Shown here in pieces: positions 40,062-40,695 of a DNA stretch of 40,695 nt. Under the pieces are notes generated by a model. It was not told the origin of the DNA, did not search any database, and was given only the letters and a program-made list of their open reading frames with translations. Position 1 is the first letter of the stretch. The number at the start of each line of letters is the position of its first letter. The translations under genes were made by a program, and so were the position numbers. This DNA is from an uncultured Oribacterium sp. (GTDB lineage Bacteria; Bacillota; Clostridia; Lachnospirales; Lachnospiraceae): NCBI GenBank assembly GCA_946413525.1, contig CAMKKZ010000033.1:1-40695 (forward strand). The letters are read 5' to 3'.

Positions 40062-40695
40062 GATGCCTTGTATGAGGCAGCCCTTTGCCGGGAGCGTGCC
40101 GACTGGATCGTCGGAATGAACGCCACCCGGCTTTTTTCTTGCCTGTACGGCCAGAGCCTGGCGGTGGGCCGTGTCATGACGCCGACCCTCGCCATGGTGG
40201 TAATGCGGGATGCTCAGATCGCAGCCTTCAAGCCGGAGCCCTTCTGGACCGTGCAGATCACGGCCGGCGGGATCACGGCATCGAGTCCCAGGTTTCAGAA
40301 GAAGGATGAGGCTGACAGCCTCGCTGCTCTTTGCAGGGAGGAAGAAAAAGCCATGATCCGGACTGTCGAAACCAAAGAAAAACTGGAGAAGCCGCCTCTT
40401 CTCTACGATCTGACCAGCCTGCAGCGAGACGCAAACCGGATCCTTGGTTTTACAGCCCAGCAGACCCTGGACTTCACCCAGAGCCTCTATGAGAAGAAGC
40501 TGGTTACCTACCCCAGGACCGACAGCCGGCACCTGACCGATGACATGCAGGAAATGCTGCCGGCTCTGATTGTTTCTGTCGCAGAGAAGTTCGGCTATGC
40601 CGACGATGCGCTTCGCACGGATCCGGTCCATCCGACATCCGTCTTTGACAGCAGCAAGGTCAGTGACCACCACGCCATCATCCCCACAAAGACCA
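40062..40695 (+). CDS. topB: DNA topoisomerase III, truncated at both ends of view
   Basis: Continuous frame of 211 codons to the edge of the window, beginning DALYEAALCRERADWIVGMN and containing RLFSCLYGQSLAVGRVMTPT, YDLTSLQRDANRILGFTAQQ, TLDFTQSLYEKKLVTYPRTD and SDHHAIIPTK. These are type IA topoisomerase III motifs; the active-site Tyr is in VTYPRTDS. The N-terminal Toprim half (about 150 residues) is absent: upstream in frame is a stop codon at 40044, and there is no start with ribosome site. The gene is therefore 5'-truncated, and its downstream end lies outside. TopB of this kind is carried by many integrative conjugative elements of Firmicutes, so the window may end inside one. Confidence 0.9.

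Overview
The window looks like a chromosome segment of a gut-type, low-GC Gram-positive of the class Clostridia, probably Lachnospiraceae. This is an inference from gene families: choline-binding-type wall repeats, SH3b-NlpC/P60 hydrolases, C_GCAxxG_C_C protein, YesL/DUF624 beside a CUT1 sugar ABC system, AAA-ATPase_like remnants, strong GGAGG ribosome sites. No rRNA, tRNA or CRISPR array was seen.

Layout. 1-3.3 kb: a large minus-strand wall-binding lipoprotein with a lysozyme-like domain and a ~450-residue acidic tail. 3.4-3.8 kb: an array of 63-bp repeats. 3.8-4.8 kb: tcdA (tRNA ct6A dehydratase). 4.9-11.4 kb: a minus-strand sugar locus in the order promoter with two identical LacI-type operators, solute-binding lipoprotein, two permeases, LacI-family repressor, GH32 beta-fructosidase. 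No transporter ATPase is present, so a shared MsmK-type ATPase is presumably used. 11.5-11.9 kb: stacked hairpins and a 168-bp palindromic element that supplies the stop codon of a YesL-type gene. 12.7-17.7 kb: malic enzyme, an internally deleted AAA-ATPase, a C_GCAxxG_C_C protein, a type-B carboxylesterase, a broken RelB/RelE-type toxin-antitoxin pair and a MATE-pump fragment. 17.7-19.6 kb: an SH3b/NlpC-P60 wall hydrolase. 19.7-22.1 kb: another AAA remnant, a YunG-like protein and an AT-rich AAA+ ATPase. 22.5-30.4 kb: housekeeping and stress genes (WYL regulator, aldo/keto reductase with two 4Fe-4S clusters, SIMPL protein, AIM24 protein, isochorismatase, flavin reductase, YjbR-MGMT fusion, HD hydrolase) separated by repeat-packed intergenic DNA. 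30.9-33.6 kb: a second wall-binding protein, an acidic orphan protein and a fragment of an Hsp70.

33.6-40.7 kb is plus-strand and looks like accessory DNA: a split chromate transporter whose second half runs into an EamA-transporter fragment, several gene scraps, a four-gene cluster with two zinc-ribbon proteins that seem to end in an EF-Tu-domain-2-like beta barrel, an alpha/beta hydrolase, an Imm32-like immunity protein, and a 5'-truncated topoisomerase III that runs off the window and hints at an integrative element.

The most unusual property is the density and variety of intergenic repeats: at least ten families, several with a duplication offset of about 61-71 bp, one dispersed over 22 kb, and one 168-bp near-perfect palindrome. 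The best candidate for an undescribed protein system is the zinc-ribbon/beta-barrel cluster at 36.0-38.4 kb.
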